Assembly: GCA_016708925.1 (NCBI GenBank)
Contig: JADJET010000019.1
Coordinates: forward strand, 62,001-126,000
Direction: 5' to 3'
Origin: Gammaproteobacteria bacterium
Lineage (GTDB): Bacteria; Pseudomonadota; Gammaproteobacteria; Pseudomonadales; Porticoccaceae
DNA: 64,000 bases
The notes beneath the pieces were generated by a model. The model was not told the DNA's origin and made no database searches. It worked only from the letters and a program-made list of their open reading frames with translations. The translations under genes were made by a program, and so were the position numbers. Position 1 is the stretch's first letter, and every line of letters starts with the position of its first letter. Positions 27,978-36,547 of this stretch are shown one piece after another.

Positions 27978-28001
27978 GGCGATAATCAGCTTGGTGCGCG
28001 G

Positions 28002-28634
28002 TCAGCCACGCATGCCGCGCTCGGCATCGGTCAGGCTGGCGCGAAACGCCGGCCGGTCGAACAGCCGCTGCATGTAGGCGACCAGAGGCTTGGCCTGGCG
28101 GACATTGGGCAGATCAATGCCGAGGACGTCGAGCCGCCACAGCAGGGGCGCCATGCAGCAATCCACCAGGGTGAATTCGTCACTCATGAAGAACGGCTTG
28201 TCGGCAAAAATGGCGGCGACACCCAGCAGGCTGTCGCGCAACTCCTTGCGGACGCGCTGCGCGCGCCGGCTGTCGTCGGTCTTGAGGATGACTTCGGCGG
28301 GCTCGCACCAGTCGCGTTCGATGCGGCGCATGTACTGGCGGCTGTGCGCCCGGGTGACGGGATAGACCGGCAACAACGGCGGATGCGGGAAGCGTTCGTC
28401 GAGGTACTCCATCATCACCATGGGTTCATGGAGCGACAGATCGCGGTCGACCAGCGTGGGAGCAGTGCCGTAGGGATTGATATCGGTGAGTTCCTCCAGC
28501 ACAACGCCGGGGATCACTTCCTCGATCTCCACACCCACGCCCTTTTCGGCCAGCACCATCCGCACCCGGTGGCTGTACTGGCACGCGGAGTCGGAAAACA
28601 GTGTCATGGTCGAGCGTCTCGGCACTACTGCCAT
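28002..28634 (-). CDS. sspA: Stringent starvation protein A (GST-fold RNA polymerase-associated)
   Basis: SspA binds RNA polymerase under starvation and acid stress. The 210 residues have a GST-like N-terminal thioredoxin fold (MTLFSDSACQYSHRVRMVLAEKG, starting at residue 10) and an all-helical C-terminal domain with DEFTLVDCCMAPLLWRL. The family motif PYGTAPTLVDRDL is present. It lies between petBC and sspB on the same strand, as in many gammaproteobacteria where petABC, sspA and sspB are linked. Confidence 0.95.
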   Translation of the reverse strand: MAVVPRRSTMTLFSDSACQYSHRVRMVLAEKGVGVEIEEVIPGVVLEELTDINPYGTAPTLVDRDLSLHEPMVMMEYLDERFPHPPLLPVYPVTRAHSRQYMRRIERDWCEPAEVILKTDDSRRAQRVRKELRDSLLGVAAIFADKPFFMSDEFTLVDCCMAPLLWRLDVLGIDLPNVRQAKPLVAYMQRLFDRPAFRASLTDAERGMRG

Positions 28635-28664
28635 TTTCTACTCCGGTCAGTCAACACAACGTAT

Positions 28665-30698
28665 TCAGTGCACATCCTTCCAGTATTCACGATTCAGCAG
28701 CCACACAAACACGAACAACAAGGCGATGAACAGCAACACCCCCTTGCCGATTTCGCGGCTCTGCTCCGCGACCGGATTGGCCAGATAGCTCATGAAATTC
28801 ACCAGATCACGCATCGCCACATCAAACTCGCCGGACGTGAGCTTGCCTTTGGTTACCAGGCTGTAGCTGCCGCAAGGCGCGTCGTTGAGGGGTTTGCTGG
28901 TGAGCGGATCGACGCGCATGCCGCCGCTGTGGGTAAACGACGGCCCGGGGGCGCAGGCCTGGAGCCCCTGCAAATCGAGCAGGGCGTGGGGCATCCCCAC
29001 GTCCTTGAACACCTTGTTGTTGACACCGAGCGGGCGCGCCGTGTCCGCGTAGAAATTGCGCAGGTAGGTATAGACCCACTCCGGCGAACGCGCACGGGTG
29101 ACCAGCGTCAGATCCGGCGGGGGCGCGCCGAACCATTTTTTCGCGGCGCGCTCCGGCATCGAAATCGCCATCAGGTTGCCAATCTTGTCGGCGCCGGGCG
29201 CGAGATTTTCGAGCATCAGGCTGTGGGGAATCCCGAGATCGTCGGCGACGCGCTCCCAGCGCGAGAACTTGGCGCCGTGACAACCCATGCAGTAATTGAC
29301 GAAAGTCTGCGCACCGCGCTGCAGGGATGCCTTGTCGCCGTGGTCGATGGCGACGGCGTCACAAGCGATTTCGCCGCACTCATGGGCGCTCTCCGAACCC
29401 ACGGCCTTGAGCGGAATGAACACCAGCGCCGCGATGAGGGCAGCCACTCCCAGAGAGCGCCAGAACCCCATGCCGCCATTCATGGTGATGCGCGCGGGCT
29501 CCGTCTTGGTGCGCTCAATGACGGTCCAGACCGGCATCAGCAGGAAATAGGCGAAGTACAGAACGGTACAGAACCGGGCCAAAGCGGTCCGCTCCGGCGT
29601 CGGTGCTTTTACGCCCAGAATGCCAAGGATGATAAAGGCTGCGGCAAACACCACGATGGCCACGCGGCTCACCCAGCCCTTGTAACGAATCGATTTGACC
29701 GCGCTGCGATCAAGCCAGGGCAGCACAAACAGGATCGCCACGGCCGCCGCCATCACCAGGAAGCCCATGAACTTGTCCGGCACCGCCCGCAACATCGAGT
29801 AATAGGGCGTGAAATACCAGACCGGGGCGATGTGGGCCGGCGTCTTGAGCGGATTGGAGTGCTCGAAGTTCGCTTTCTCGATGAAATAGCCGCCCATCTC
29901 GGGCATGAAGAACACGATGAAGCAGAACACGAACAGGAATACCACAATGGGCACCAGATCGTGGACCGTGTAGTAGGGATGGAACGGGATGCCGTCCAGC
30001 GGGATGCCGTTGGCATCCTTGTGTTTCTTGATCTCGACGCCGTCGGGATTGTTGGAACCCACTTCGTGCAGCGCGAGCAAATGCAGCACCACCAGCCCAA
30101 GGAGCACGATGGGCAACGCCACCACATGCAGCGCGAAGAAGCGCGTCAGGGTGATGCCCGAGATCAGATAATCGCCGCGCACCCATTCGACAATCGCATC
30201 GCCGAAATAGGGAATCGCGCCAAACAACGAGATGATGACCTGCGCCCCCCAGTAGGACATCTGCCCCCAGGGCAGCACATAGCCCAGGAAAGCCTCGGCC
30301 ATCAGCGCCAGGTAGATCGCCATGCCGAACAGCCACACGAGTTCGCGCGGGGCCTTGTAGGAGCCGTAGAGCAGCCCGCGGAACATGTGCAGATACACCA
30401 CCAGGAAAAATGCGGACGCGCCGGTGGAATGCAGGTAGCGCAGGATCCAGCCGAAATCGACATCGCGCATGATGTATTCGACCGAGCCGAACGCGCCGTC
30501 ACCGGTGGGCTCGTAGCTCATGGTGAGCCAGATTCCGGTCAACAACTGGTTGACCAGCACGACCAGCGAAAGCACACCGAAGAAATACCAGAAATTGAAA
30601 TTCTTGGGCGCATAGTACTTGCCCATGTGGGTATCCCACGCCCGCTGCACCGGCAGCCGCGCGTTGGTCCACTGCCAAAGCCCCACCAGCCATTTCAT
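28665..30698 (-). CDS. Fused cytochrome b / cytochrome c1 of the bc1 complex
   Basis: This single 677-residue chain covers two subunits of ubiquinol-cytochrome c reductase. Residues 1-400 are cytochrome b with haem ligands H90, H104, H191 and H205 and the Qo motif PVWY (about 292-295). Residues about 412-677 are cytochrome c1, starting with a transmembrane segment (GFWRSLGVAALIAALVFIPL), then the haem site CMGCH (470-474), and ending in a C-terminal anchor helix (GVLLFIALLFVFVWLL). No stop or start separates them, so the product resembles the FbcH precursor of Bradyrhizobium, which is cleaved after translation. Most gammaproteobacteria have separate petB and petC. Its start overlaps the Rieske stop (ATGA). 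Confidence 0.94.
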   Translation of the reverse strand: MKWLVGLWQWTNARLPVQRAWDTHMGKYYAPKNFNFWYFFGVLSLVVLVNQLLTGIWLTMSYEPTGDGAFGSVEYIMRDVDFGWILRYLHSTGASAFFLVVYLHMFRGLLYGSYKAPRELVWLFGMAIYLALMAEAFLGYVLPWGQMSYWGAQVIISLFGAIPYFGDAIVEWVRGDYLISGITLTRFFALHVVALPIVLLGLVVLHLLALHEVGSNNPDGVEIKKHKDANGIPLDGIPFHPYYTVHDLVPIVVFLFVFCFIVFFMPEMGGYFIEKANFEHSNPLKTPAHIAPVWYFTPYYSMLRAVPDKFMGFLVMAAAVAILFVLPWLDRSAVKSIRYKGWVSRVAIVVFAAAFIILGILGVKAPTPERTALARFCTVLYFAYFLLMPVWTVIERTKTEPARITMNGGMGFWRSLGVAALIAALVFIPLKAVGSESAHECGEIACDAVAIDHGDKASLQRGAQTFVNYCMGCHGAKFSRWERVADDLGIPHSLMLENLAPGADKIGNLMAISMPERAAKKWFGAPPPDLTLVTRARSPEWVYTYLRNFYADTARPLGVNNKVFKDVGMPHALLDLQGLQACAPGPSFTHSGGMRVDPLTSKPLNDAPCGSYSLVTKGKLTSGEFDVAMRDLVNFMSYLANPVAEQSREIGKGVLLFIALLFVFVWLLNREYWKDVH

Positions 30699-31294
30699 GC
30701 CGCGGTCTCCTTGTCGACGCCAATGATCACTACGTTGTCACTTTCGTAGGAGTGCGGAGGCACGGTCAGATTCGTCGGCGCCGGCACACTCTTGTACACG
30801 CGGCCCGCCAGATCGAATTTCGAACCGTGGCAGGGACAGAAAAAGCCGCCGAGCCAGCTGTCACCGCCGAGATCGGCGGCGCCGACTTCGGGGCGGTACA
30901 TCGGCGCGCAGCCCAAATGGGTGCAGAGCCCCACCATGATCAGATACTCGGCCTTGATGGCGCGATTGCCCGGATCCACATAGTCCGGCTGCTTTGACTC
31001 CGCCGACTGCGGATCGCGCAGGCGCGCGGTGTCCTTGTCCAGCAGCGCGATGGCGGCGGGTGTCCTGCGCACGACGTACACCGGCTGGCCCCGCCATTCC
31101 TCGGTGATCATCTGCCCGGGTTCGATTTTGCCGATATCGATCCGCACCGGCGCGCCGGCGGCCTTGGCGCGGGCGCTTGGGCTCCACGAACCGACGAACG
31201 GTACCGCAGCGCCGACCACGCCGGCGGCGCCGACCACGCAGGTGGCGCCGGTCAGGAAGCGTCGGCGGGCTTTATTGACACCCTCGTTGCTCAT
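30695..31294 (-). CDS. petA: Ubiquinol-cytochrome c reductase Rieske iron-sulfur subunit
   Basis: The Rieske subunit carries electrons from quinol to cytochrome c1. The 199-residue protein starts with a twin-arginine signal/anchor (KARRRFLTGATCVVGAAGVVGAAVP). The 2Fe-2S ligands are in GLCTHLGCAP and FFCPCHGSKFD. The ATG at 31294 gives the family start; a longer frame adds unrelated residues. Translation is coupled to the fused cytochrome gene by ATGA. A candidate promoter lies about 100 bases upstream. Confidence 0.96.
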   Translation of the reverse strand: MSNEGVNKARRRFLTGATCVVGAAGVVGAAVPFVGSWSPSARAKAAGAPVRIDIGKIEPGQMITEEWRGQPVYVVRRTPAAIALLDKDTARLRDPQSAESKQPDYVDPGNRAIKAEYLIMVGLCTHLGCAPMYRPEVGAADLGGDSWLGGFFCPCHGSKFDLAGRVYKSVPAPTNLTVPPHSYESDNVVIIGVDKETAA

Positions 31295-31386
31295 CAATGA
31301 GTTCCTCAAGCGAGCGATCAACAGACAGGCTGGGCGGCGGCGCGACGCTGCCACACATAAGCCAGACATCCACAAAATGGCGTGTC

Positions 31387-31415
31387 ATGGTAAAGGCTAG
31401 GGCCTGACCTGACAA
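31387..31415 (-). promoter_or_regulatory. Candidate sigma-70 promoter for petA
   Basis: On the minus strand TTGTCA (31415-31410) and TACCAT (31392-31387) are separated by 17 bases. The match is good at -35 and moderate at -10. It stands between the rpsI terminator and petA, where a promoter is expected. Confidence 0.5.
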
Positions 31416-31456
31416 GCAAAAATCGTCAAACAAACCTCTAATCGATTGATTTAGAA

Positions 31457-31486
31457 CAAAAAAATACCCGGACAAGGCCGGGTATT
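31457..31486 (-). terminator. Rho-independent terminator after rpsI
   Basis: On the minus strand a 9-base perfect stem AATACCCGG / CCGGGTATT (31486-31478 and 31471-31463) with a 6-base loop is followed by a U-rich run (31464-31458). It stands about 20 bases after the rpsI stop and separates the ribosomal operon from petA, which is read in the same direction. Confidence 0.9.
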
Positions 31487-31505
31487 GAAAAAACTCGGGC
31501 TCGGC

Positions 31506-31895
31506 TCAGCGCTTGGAGTACTGCGGCCGCTTACGCGCCTTGTGGAGGCCCACTTTCTTCCGTTCGACCGCGCGCGCATCGCGGGTCAAGAACCCGGCCT
31601 GACGCAGCACCGAGCGCAAACCTTCGTCGTATTCGACCAGCGCGCGCGCCAAGCCGTGACGAATCGCGCCCGCCTGACCGAAGCTGCCGCCGCCGCGCAC
31701 AGTCGCGCGGATATTGAATTTGCCGAGCGCCTGGGCAATCTCCAGCGGCTGCCGCACGATCATGCGCGCTACTTCCCGACCGAAATAACTGTCGATGTTG
31801 CGGTCGTTGACGGTGATATCGCCAGGACCCGCTGTAATGAAGACGCGCGCGGCGGCGGTCTTGCGACGGCCAGTTCCGTAATAGGTTGATGCCAT
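31506..31895 (-). CDS. rpsI: 30S ribosomal protein S9
   Basis: S9 reaches the P site of the small subunit with its C-terminal tail. The 129 residues begin STYYGTGRRKTAAARV and end in the tRNA-contacting KKVGLHKARKRPQYSKR. It follows rplM by 9 bases in the universal rplM-rpsI operon and ends before a strong terminator. Confidence 0.97.
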   Translation of the reverse strand: MASTYYGTGRRKTAAARVFITAGPGDITVNDRNIDSYFGREVARMIVRQPLEIAQALGKFNIRATVRGGGSFGQAGAIRHGLARALVEYDEGLRSVLRQAGFLTRDARAVERKKVGLHKARKRPQYSKR

Positions 31896-31904
31896 GATGC
31901 TGTC

Positions 31905-32333
31905 CTAGATGTCCACAGCGCGGGGCTGTTGCGCCGCGTGGGGATGAATGTCGCCGGCGTAGATTTTCAGTTTACGGTACATGGCCCGGCCCAGCGGACC
32001 CTTGGGGAGCATGCCCTTGATCGCGTACTCCAGGGCCCGTTCCGGCGCCTGCTGGATCAGCTTCTCGAAGCTGATGCTCTTGATCCCGCCCGGATACCCG
32101 GTATGGCGGTGGTACATTTTGTCCTTGGCTTTGCGGCCGGTGACGCGCACCCGCTCCGCATTGACCACGATGACGTAATCGCCGGTATCGACATGGGGAG
32201 TGAATTCGGGTTTGTGCTTGCCGCGCAGCCGATGGGCGATGGCGCTGGCGATACGACCGAGGGTTTTGTCCGCAGCATCGACCAATAGCCAGTCATGCAC
32301 GACGGTCTCGGATTTGGCGCTGAATGTCTTCAT
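31905..32333 (-). CDS. rplM: 50S ribosomal protein L13
   Basis: L13 is an early 50S assembly protein. The 142 residues start MKTFSAKSETVVHDWLLVDA and carry DKTLGRIAS and MLPKGPLGRAMYRKLKIYAG, both diagnostic. It is the first gene of the operon, with a good sigma-70 promoter about 40 bases upstream. Confidence 0.97.
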   Translation of the reverse strand: MKTFSAKSETVVHDWLLVDAADKTLGRIASAIAHRLRGKHKPEFTPHVDTGDYVIVVNAERVRVTGRKAKDKMYHRHTGYPGGIKSISFEKLIQQAPERALEYAIKGMLPKGPLGRAMYRKLKIYAGDIHPHAAQQPRAVDI

Positions 32334-32371
32334 GATCCGGGCCAGTTAGGGGGGTGCAAAAAAGAGGGCGA

Positions 32372-32400
32372 ATTCTAGCCATGTCGTCGCGCCCTTTCAA
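32372..32400 (-). promoter_or_regulatory. Sigma-70 promoter of rplM-rpsI
   Basis: On the minus strand TTGAAA (32400-32395) is followed after exactly 17 bases by TAGAAT (32377-32372). Both boxes are near consensus and the position fits the rplM start at 32333. Confidence 0.75.
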
Positions 32401-32703
32401 GCCCTAACTACCCGAATTCCATAACCATCCAGGGGGGCAAGAACTTCGGCCTGATGAAGGGTTTTGCAATCAAGCTACCCCAGCGCCGGCAAGCACTGCC
32501 GATATGGGGTGATGGTGCTGTTCCATGCGGACGCCAGACGCTTGCGCGATCACTCCGGTAACGACACGGCAGCGCGCCACGGCCCAATTCCGGCGCCCAC
32601 ACCGGGGAGACCCAGAACAAGTCGGACGGACGGCCCGGCGCGAAGGCCAATTGGTGGACGTCCGGCAACTGTGGAACAATGCAACCACCCTCGTCGAACG
32701 CGA
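32401..32703. other. Intergenic stretch upstream of rppH, nothing assigned
   Basis: About 300 bases separate the rplM promoter from rppH. The sequence keeps coding-like composition on both strands but shows no family I can recognise, no ribosome-binding site with a sensible start, and no hairpin of note. It must contain the rppH promoter; I found only weak candidates. Confidence 0.4.
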
Positions 32704-33240
32704 ATGCGGCGCCTTGCTCCCTTGGATATCATCGACCAGAACGGTTTTCGGCCCAATGTTGGCATCGTGATCTGCGCTGCCGACGGGCGGGTATTCTGGG
32801 CCAAGCGGATCGGCCATGACGCATGGCAGTTTCCCCAGGGCGGCATTCACCACGGCGAGTCCCCGCGCGATGCGCTGTATCGCGAACTGCACGAAGAAGT
32901 CGGGCTCGAGCCCGCGCATGTGGAAATCCTCGCGCAGACCCAGGGCTGGCTGCGCTATCGACTGCCGCGCCGCTATGTACGTCGCACCAGCAAGAACCCC
33001 TGCGTTGGCCAAAAACAGAAGTGGTTCCTGCTGCGGCTGCTCGGCGACGAATCCGACATCCGCCTGGACCGCTGCGGGAAGCCCGAATTCGACGGTTGGC
33101 GCTGGGTGAGCTACTGGTATCCGATCAGCCAGGTGATCGACTTCAAGCGCGGCGTCTATCGCCAGGCGCTGAAGGAACTGTCCCGCGCCCTGCCGGATGC
33201 GGCCACTCCTCCCGACGCTGAGGATCGCCACCATGCTTGA
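32704..33240 (+). CDS. rppH: RNA pyrophosphohydrolase RppH
   Basis: RppH removes pyrophosphate from mRNA 5' ends and starts their decay. The Nudix box is complete: GGIHHGESPRDALYRELHEEVGL in two adjoining parts (residues about 46-68). The N-terminal GFRPNVGIVI and the C-terminal WYPISQVIDFKRGVYRQAL are typical. The ATG at 32704 gives 178 residues with about 10 more at the N-terminus than usual; a TTG at 32722 would match the family start better. The last 8 bases overlap the ptsP start, the standard pairing. Confidence 0.93.
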   Translation: MRRLAPLDIIDQNGFRPNVGIVICAADGRVFWAKRIGHDAWQFPQGGIHHGESPRDALYRELHEEVGLEPAHVEILAQTQGWLRYRLPRRYVRRTSKNPCVGQKQKWFLLRLLGDESDIRLDRCGKPEFDGWRWVSYWYPISQVIDFKRGVYRQALKELSRALPDAATPPDAEDRHHA

Positions 33241-35530
33241 GCCGTTGCGCCGGATCGTCCAGGAAGTCAACGCGGCGCCGGATTTTTCTGCCGTCCTCGA
33301 AATCATCGTCGAGCGCGTCAAGCACGCCATGCACACGGGCATGTGCTCGGTCTATCTGCTCGACCGGGCCACCAACCGCTATGTACTCTCGGCCACCCGC
33401 GGCCTGTTGCCCGAGTCGGTAGGCAAAGTCGCCATGACGCCCGACGAGGGCCTGGTGGGACTGGTGGCGAGCCGTGCCGAGCCGGTCAACCTGGAACATG
33501 CCGAGACCCATCCCCGCTTTGCGTATTTTCCGGAAACCGGCGAGGAAAAATTCAGCTCCTTTCTGGGCGCCCCGATCATCCACCAGCGGGATGTACTCGG
33601 CGTTCTGGTGGTGCAGCAACAGGAGCGGCGCCGCTTCGACGAAAGCGAAGAAGCGTTTTTGGTTACGATCTCGGCGCAGCTCGCCGGGGTTATCGCTCAC
33701 GCCCAGGCGACCGGCGAACTGGCGCGCACCACTTCACCGGAAGCCGACGCCGGCCCTGCCAACATCTATGCCGGCATCGCCAGCGCCCCGGGCGTGGGCA
33801 TCGGCCGCGCCGTGGTGGTGTCCTCACCGGCTGACCTCTACGCGGTGCCAAAGCGGCGCAGCGAGGATACCGAAGGCGAACTTGAGCTGTTCCGTCACGC
33901 CCTGGAACGCACCCAGGCCGACGTTCACAGTACCAAGAACGATCTCAAGGGTATCCTCAGCACCGAAGAACTGGAGATGTTCGATGTTTACCTCCGCATG
34001 CTCGAGGACAATTCCCTCGGCGGCGAAGTCATCGCATTGATCCGGGACGGCTTCACCGCCCAGAGCGCCTGGAGCCAGATCATCATCGAACACATCCGCA
34101 CTTTCACCCGGATGGAGAGCGAATACCTCCGCGAGCGCGCCTCCGACGTGCGCGACCTGGGCCGGCGCGTGCTCGAACACCTGCAGCAGACCGCGCGGCC
34201 AGTCCAGGTCTACCCGCAAGACACCATCCTGATCGGCGAGGATCTGGCGGCACCGCACCTCGCGGCGGTTCCCTTCGACAATATCCGCGCCATGGTGTCG
34301 GTGCGCGGTTCGCACAACTCCCACATGGCGATCATCGGTCGCTCCATGGGCATCCCCACGGTCATGGGCGCAGTGGATCTGCCCTGGGCCGAGCTCGAAG
34401 GGCACCTCGTGATCGTCGACGGCCACATGGGCCATATCCTGATCGACCCCAGTCCCGAGGTGGAACGCGCCTATCAGGAAGTGTTCCGCAAGGAGCAGGA
34501 TCTCGCCGCCGATCTGCTTGGCACGCGCGACGAGCCCAGCGTCACGGCGAGCGGCGATGCCATCTCGCTGTGGGTCAATACCGGGTTGCGCGTCGATACC
34601 AAACTGTCGCTGGAAATGGGAGCCGCCGGCGTGGGCCTTTACCGCACCGAAATCCCCTTCTTTCTTCAAGAGCGGTTCCCGTCCGAGGAAGAGCAGCGGG
34701 TGATCTATCGGGATCAGCTCACCATGTACGCGCCGCGCCCGGTCACCATGCGCACGCTCGACATCGGGGGCGACAAGGCACTGCCCTATTTCCCAATCAA
34801 GGAGGAAAACCCGTTTCTGGGCTGGCGCGGAATCCGTGTCACCCTGGACCACCCCGAGATTTTCCTCGCCCAGGTACGCGCCATGATGCGCGCCAGCGAG
34901 GGCATCGATAATCTGCGCATCCTGCTGCCGATGATCTCCAGCGTGCAGGAAGTCGATAGCGCGCTGGCCCTGATCAACCGGGTCTATACCGAACTCACCG
35001 TGGAAGAGGGCTATCGCATCCGCATGCCCAAGGTGGGCGTCATGATCGAGGTGCCGGCGGCCGTCTACCAGGCGCGGGAACTGGCGCGGCGGGTCGATTT
35101 TCTCTCGGTCGGAACCAATGACCTGACCCAGTATCTGCTCGCCGTGGACCGCAACAATCCCCGCGTCGCGGCCCTCTATCACGCCTACCATCCCGCGCTG
35201 TTGAAAGCCTTGCGGGATGTCGTGCGCGACGCCGCGGCGATGAACCGAGAGGTCAGCGTGTGCGGCGAGATGGCCGGCGACCCCATGGGCGCCGTGCTGC
35301 TGGTCGGCCTGGGCTATCGCACGCTGTCCATGAGCGCTTCCAACCTGTTACGCGTCAAGGCTGTGCTTCGGCAACTGAAGACTGCCGAGATGACGGTCAT
35401 CGCCGCGCGCGTGTGCGAACTGCCCGACGCCAGCGACGTCAAGGCGGAATTGCAACGCACGCTCGACCGCCCCGGCATCGCCCGCCTCATTCGCAGCGAC
35501 CGCCCGGTGCAGCAAGCCAACCGCCACTAG
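33233..35530 (+). CDS. ptsP: PEP-protein phosphotransferase PtsP (EI-Ntr)
   Basis: PtsP passes phosphate from phosphoenolpyruvate to NPr in the nitrogen PTS. The 765-residue protein has an N-terminal GAF domain (about 1-160), then an Enzyme I N-terminal domain with the active histidine in GSHNSHMAIIGRSMGIPT, and the PEP-binding barrel with LGWRGIRVTLDHPEIF, VDFLSVGTNDLTQY and VSVCGEMAGDP. The ATG at 33233 overlaps rppH. It probably also links to SixA in this window, a phosphatase of histidine carriers, by inference only. Confidence 0.95.
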   Translation: MLEPLRRIVQEVNAAPDFSAVLEIIVERVKHAMHTGMCSVYLLDRATNRYVLSATRGLLPESVGKVAMTPDEGLVGLVASRAEPVNLEHAETHPRFAYFPETGEEKFSSFLGAPIIHQRDVLGVLVVQQQERRRFDESEEAFLVTISAQLAGVIAHAQATGELARTTSPEADAGPANIYAGIASAPGVGIGRAVVVSSPADLYAVPKRRSEDTEGELELFRHALERTQADVHSTKNDLKGILSTEELEMFDVYLRMLEDNSLGGEVIALIRDGFTAQSAWSQIIIEHIRTFTRMESEYLRERASDVRDLGRRVLEHLQQTARPVQVYPQDTILIGEDLAAPHLAAVPFDNIRAMVSVRGSHNSHMAIIGRSMGIPTVMGAVDLPWAELEGHLVIVDGHMGHILIDPSPEVERAYQEVFRKEQDLAADLLGTRDEPSVTASGDAISLWVNTGLRVDTKLSLEMGAAGVGLYRTEIPFFLQERFPSEEEQRVIYRDQLTMYAPRPVTMRTLDIGGDKALPYFPIKEENPFLGWRGIRVTLDHPEIFLAQVRAMMRASEGIDNLRILLPMISSVQEVDSALALINRVYTELTVEEGYRIRMPKVGVMIEVPAAVYQARELARRVDFLSVGTNDLTQYLLAVDRNNPRVAALYHAYHPALLKALRDVVRDAAAMNREVSVCGEMAGDPMGAVLLVGLGYRTLSMSASNLLRVKAVLRQLKTAEMTVIAARVCELPDASDVKAELQRTLDRPGIARLIRSDRPVQQANRH

Positions 35531-35533
35531 CCA

Positions 35534-35664
35534 CTTGTAAAAAAACGTCTGAGGTGGCCAGCTGCGAGGCGCACGGCGTGCAGCGACCGGGACCTGTAGC
35601 GGGTAGCCGCGGAAGCGAACGCCGCCCTGCGAAGCAGATGGTCACCTTGGCCGTTTTTCAATAG
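35534..35664. repeat. Imperfect palindrome of about 130 bp after ptsP
   Basis: The 31-base outer arms (35534-35564 and 35634-35664) are complementary at about 22 positions and contain a shared core AAAAACG and AGGTG. The inside continues as partly complementary GC-rich sequence. The outer ends resemble those of the element at 7392-7507 (TTGTTGAAA). It could be a decayed palindromic mobile element and may also end ptsP transcription. Confidence 0.5.
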
Positions 35665-35753
35665 CCTGTTTCAGGAATACCCGGAACAAGCGTGACGCCC
35701 ACTTCCGCGCGCATCACGCTTATTCAGAGCATCCCCAGTTGTCGCAGCGCTCG

Positions 35754-36524
35754 TCAGATCATCAACCCCATGCGCATGGCGGCGTCGAGGCGTATCACCT
35801 CGCCATTCATCATGCTGTTCTCCACGATGTGGCAGGCCATCTGGGCGAACTCGCTGGGTTTTCCGGCACGCTTGGGGAAGGGCACCAGGTCGAGGATGCG
35901 CTGAAAGCCGGCATCCCCGGTCTCGGCGCGCGCCAGCGGGGTGTCGAACACCCCCGGGCAAATGGTCACCACACGGATGCCGTAAGGAGCGAGATCACGC
36001 GCCATAGGCAGGGTCATGCCGATGACACCGGCCTTGGACGCCGCGTAGGCAGTGTTCCCCACCGGCCCGTCGAAACCGAAGATCGAGGCAACATTCACGA
36101 ACACGCCGCGTTCGCCATCCGCGGTCACCGGACTCAAGCCGATCATGTCGGTGGCGGCGAGCCGACACACATCGAAAGTGCCGGTGAGATTGATGTCCAC
36201 CACGCGCTTGAAGCTTTCCAGGGGATGCGGCCCCTTGCTGCTGGTGATCTTGCGGCCGATGCCGGTGCCGGCGGCATTGACCACGATGCGGGCGATGCCG
36301 AGCCGGCTGCGCACGGTTTCGAGCGCGGCCGCGACGCTGGTGTCATTGGCGACATCCACCGGCACCGCGATACCCCCCACCTCGTCCGCGATCTGACGGG
36401 CCAGGTTTTCGTTGATATCGAGCACCGCGACCCGGGCGCCTTTCTCCGCCAGCATGCGGACCGTGGCGGCGCCCAGGCCGGACGCCCCGCCGGTGACGAT
36501 GGCGATGTGATTGTTGATTTCCAT
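35754..36524 (-). CDS. SDR-family oxidoreductase (3-hydroxyacyl-CoA dehydrogenase type 2-like)
   Basis: The 256-residue protein has the cofactor motif VTGGASGLGAAT, an aspartate at the end of beta-2 (VLDIN) indicating NAD(H), the NAG-like segment VNAAGTG, and the catalytic YAASKAG. An insert-bearing segment with LPMARDLAPYGIRVVTICPG follows. This layout matches HSD17B10-type enzymes that oxidise 3-hydroxyacyl-CoA or hydroxysteroids. It is 23 bases downstream of a close paralogue on the same strand. Confidence 0.88.
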   Translation of the reverse strand: MEINNHIAIVTGGASGLGAATVRMLAEKGARVAVLDINENLARQIADEVGGIAVPVDVANDTSVAAALETVRSRLGIARIVVNAAGTGIGRKITSSKGPHPLESFKRVVDINLTGTFDVCRLAATDMIGLSPVTADGERGVFVNVASIFGFDGPVGNTAYAASKAGVIGMTLPMARDLAPYGIRVVTICPGVFDTPLARAETGDAGFQRILDLVPFPKRAGKPSEFAQMACHIVENSMMNGEVIRLDAAMRMGLMI

Positions 36525-36547
36525 GATGTGTCCTCGGGAGTGAAAAT

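Noticed and set aside
27576..30749. Very long open frame on the plus strand opposite petBC and sspA
   Set aside because: It mirrors GC-rich codons of real genes with strong family motifs; its translation is His/Gln/Arg-rich low-complexity sequence with no domain.
35534..35664. Simple rho-independent terminator of ptsP
   Set aside because: The structure is too long and imperfect and lacks a proper U-run; a palindromic repeat explains it better.
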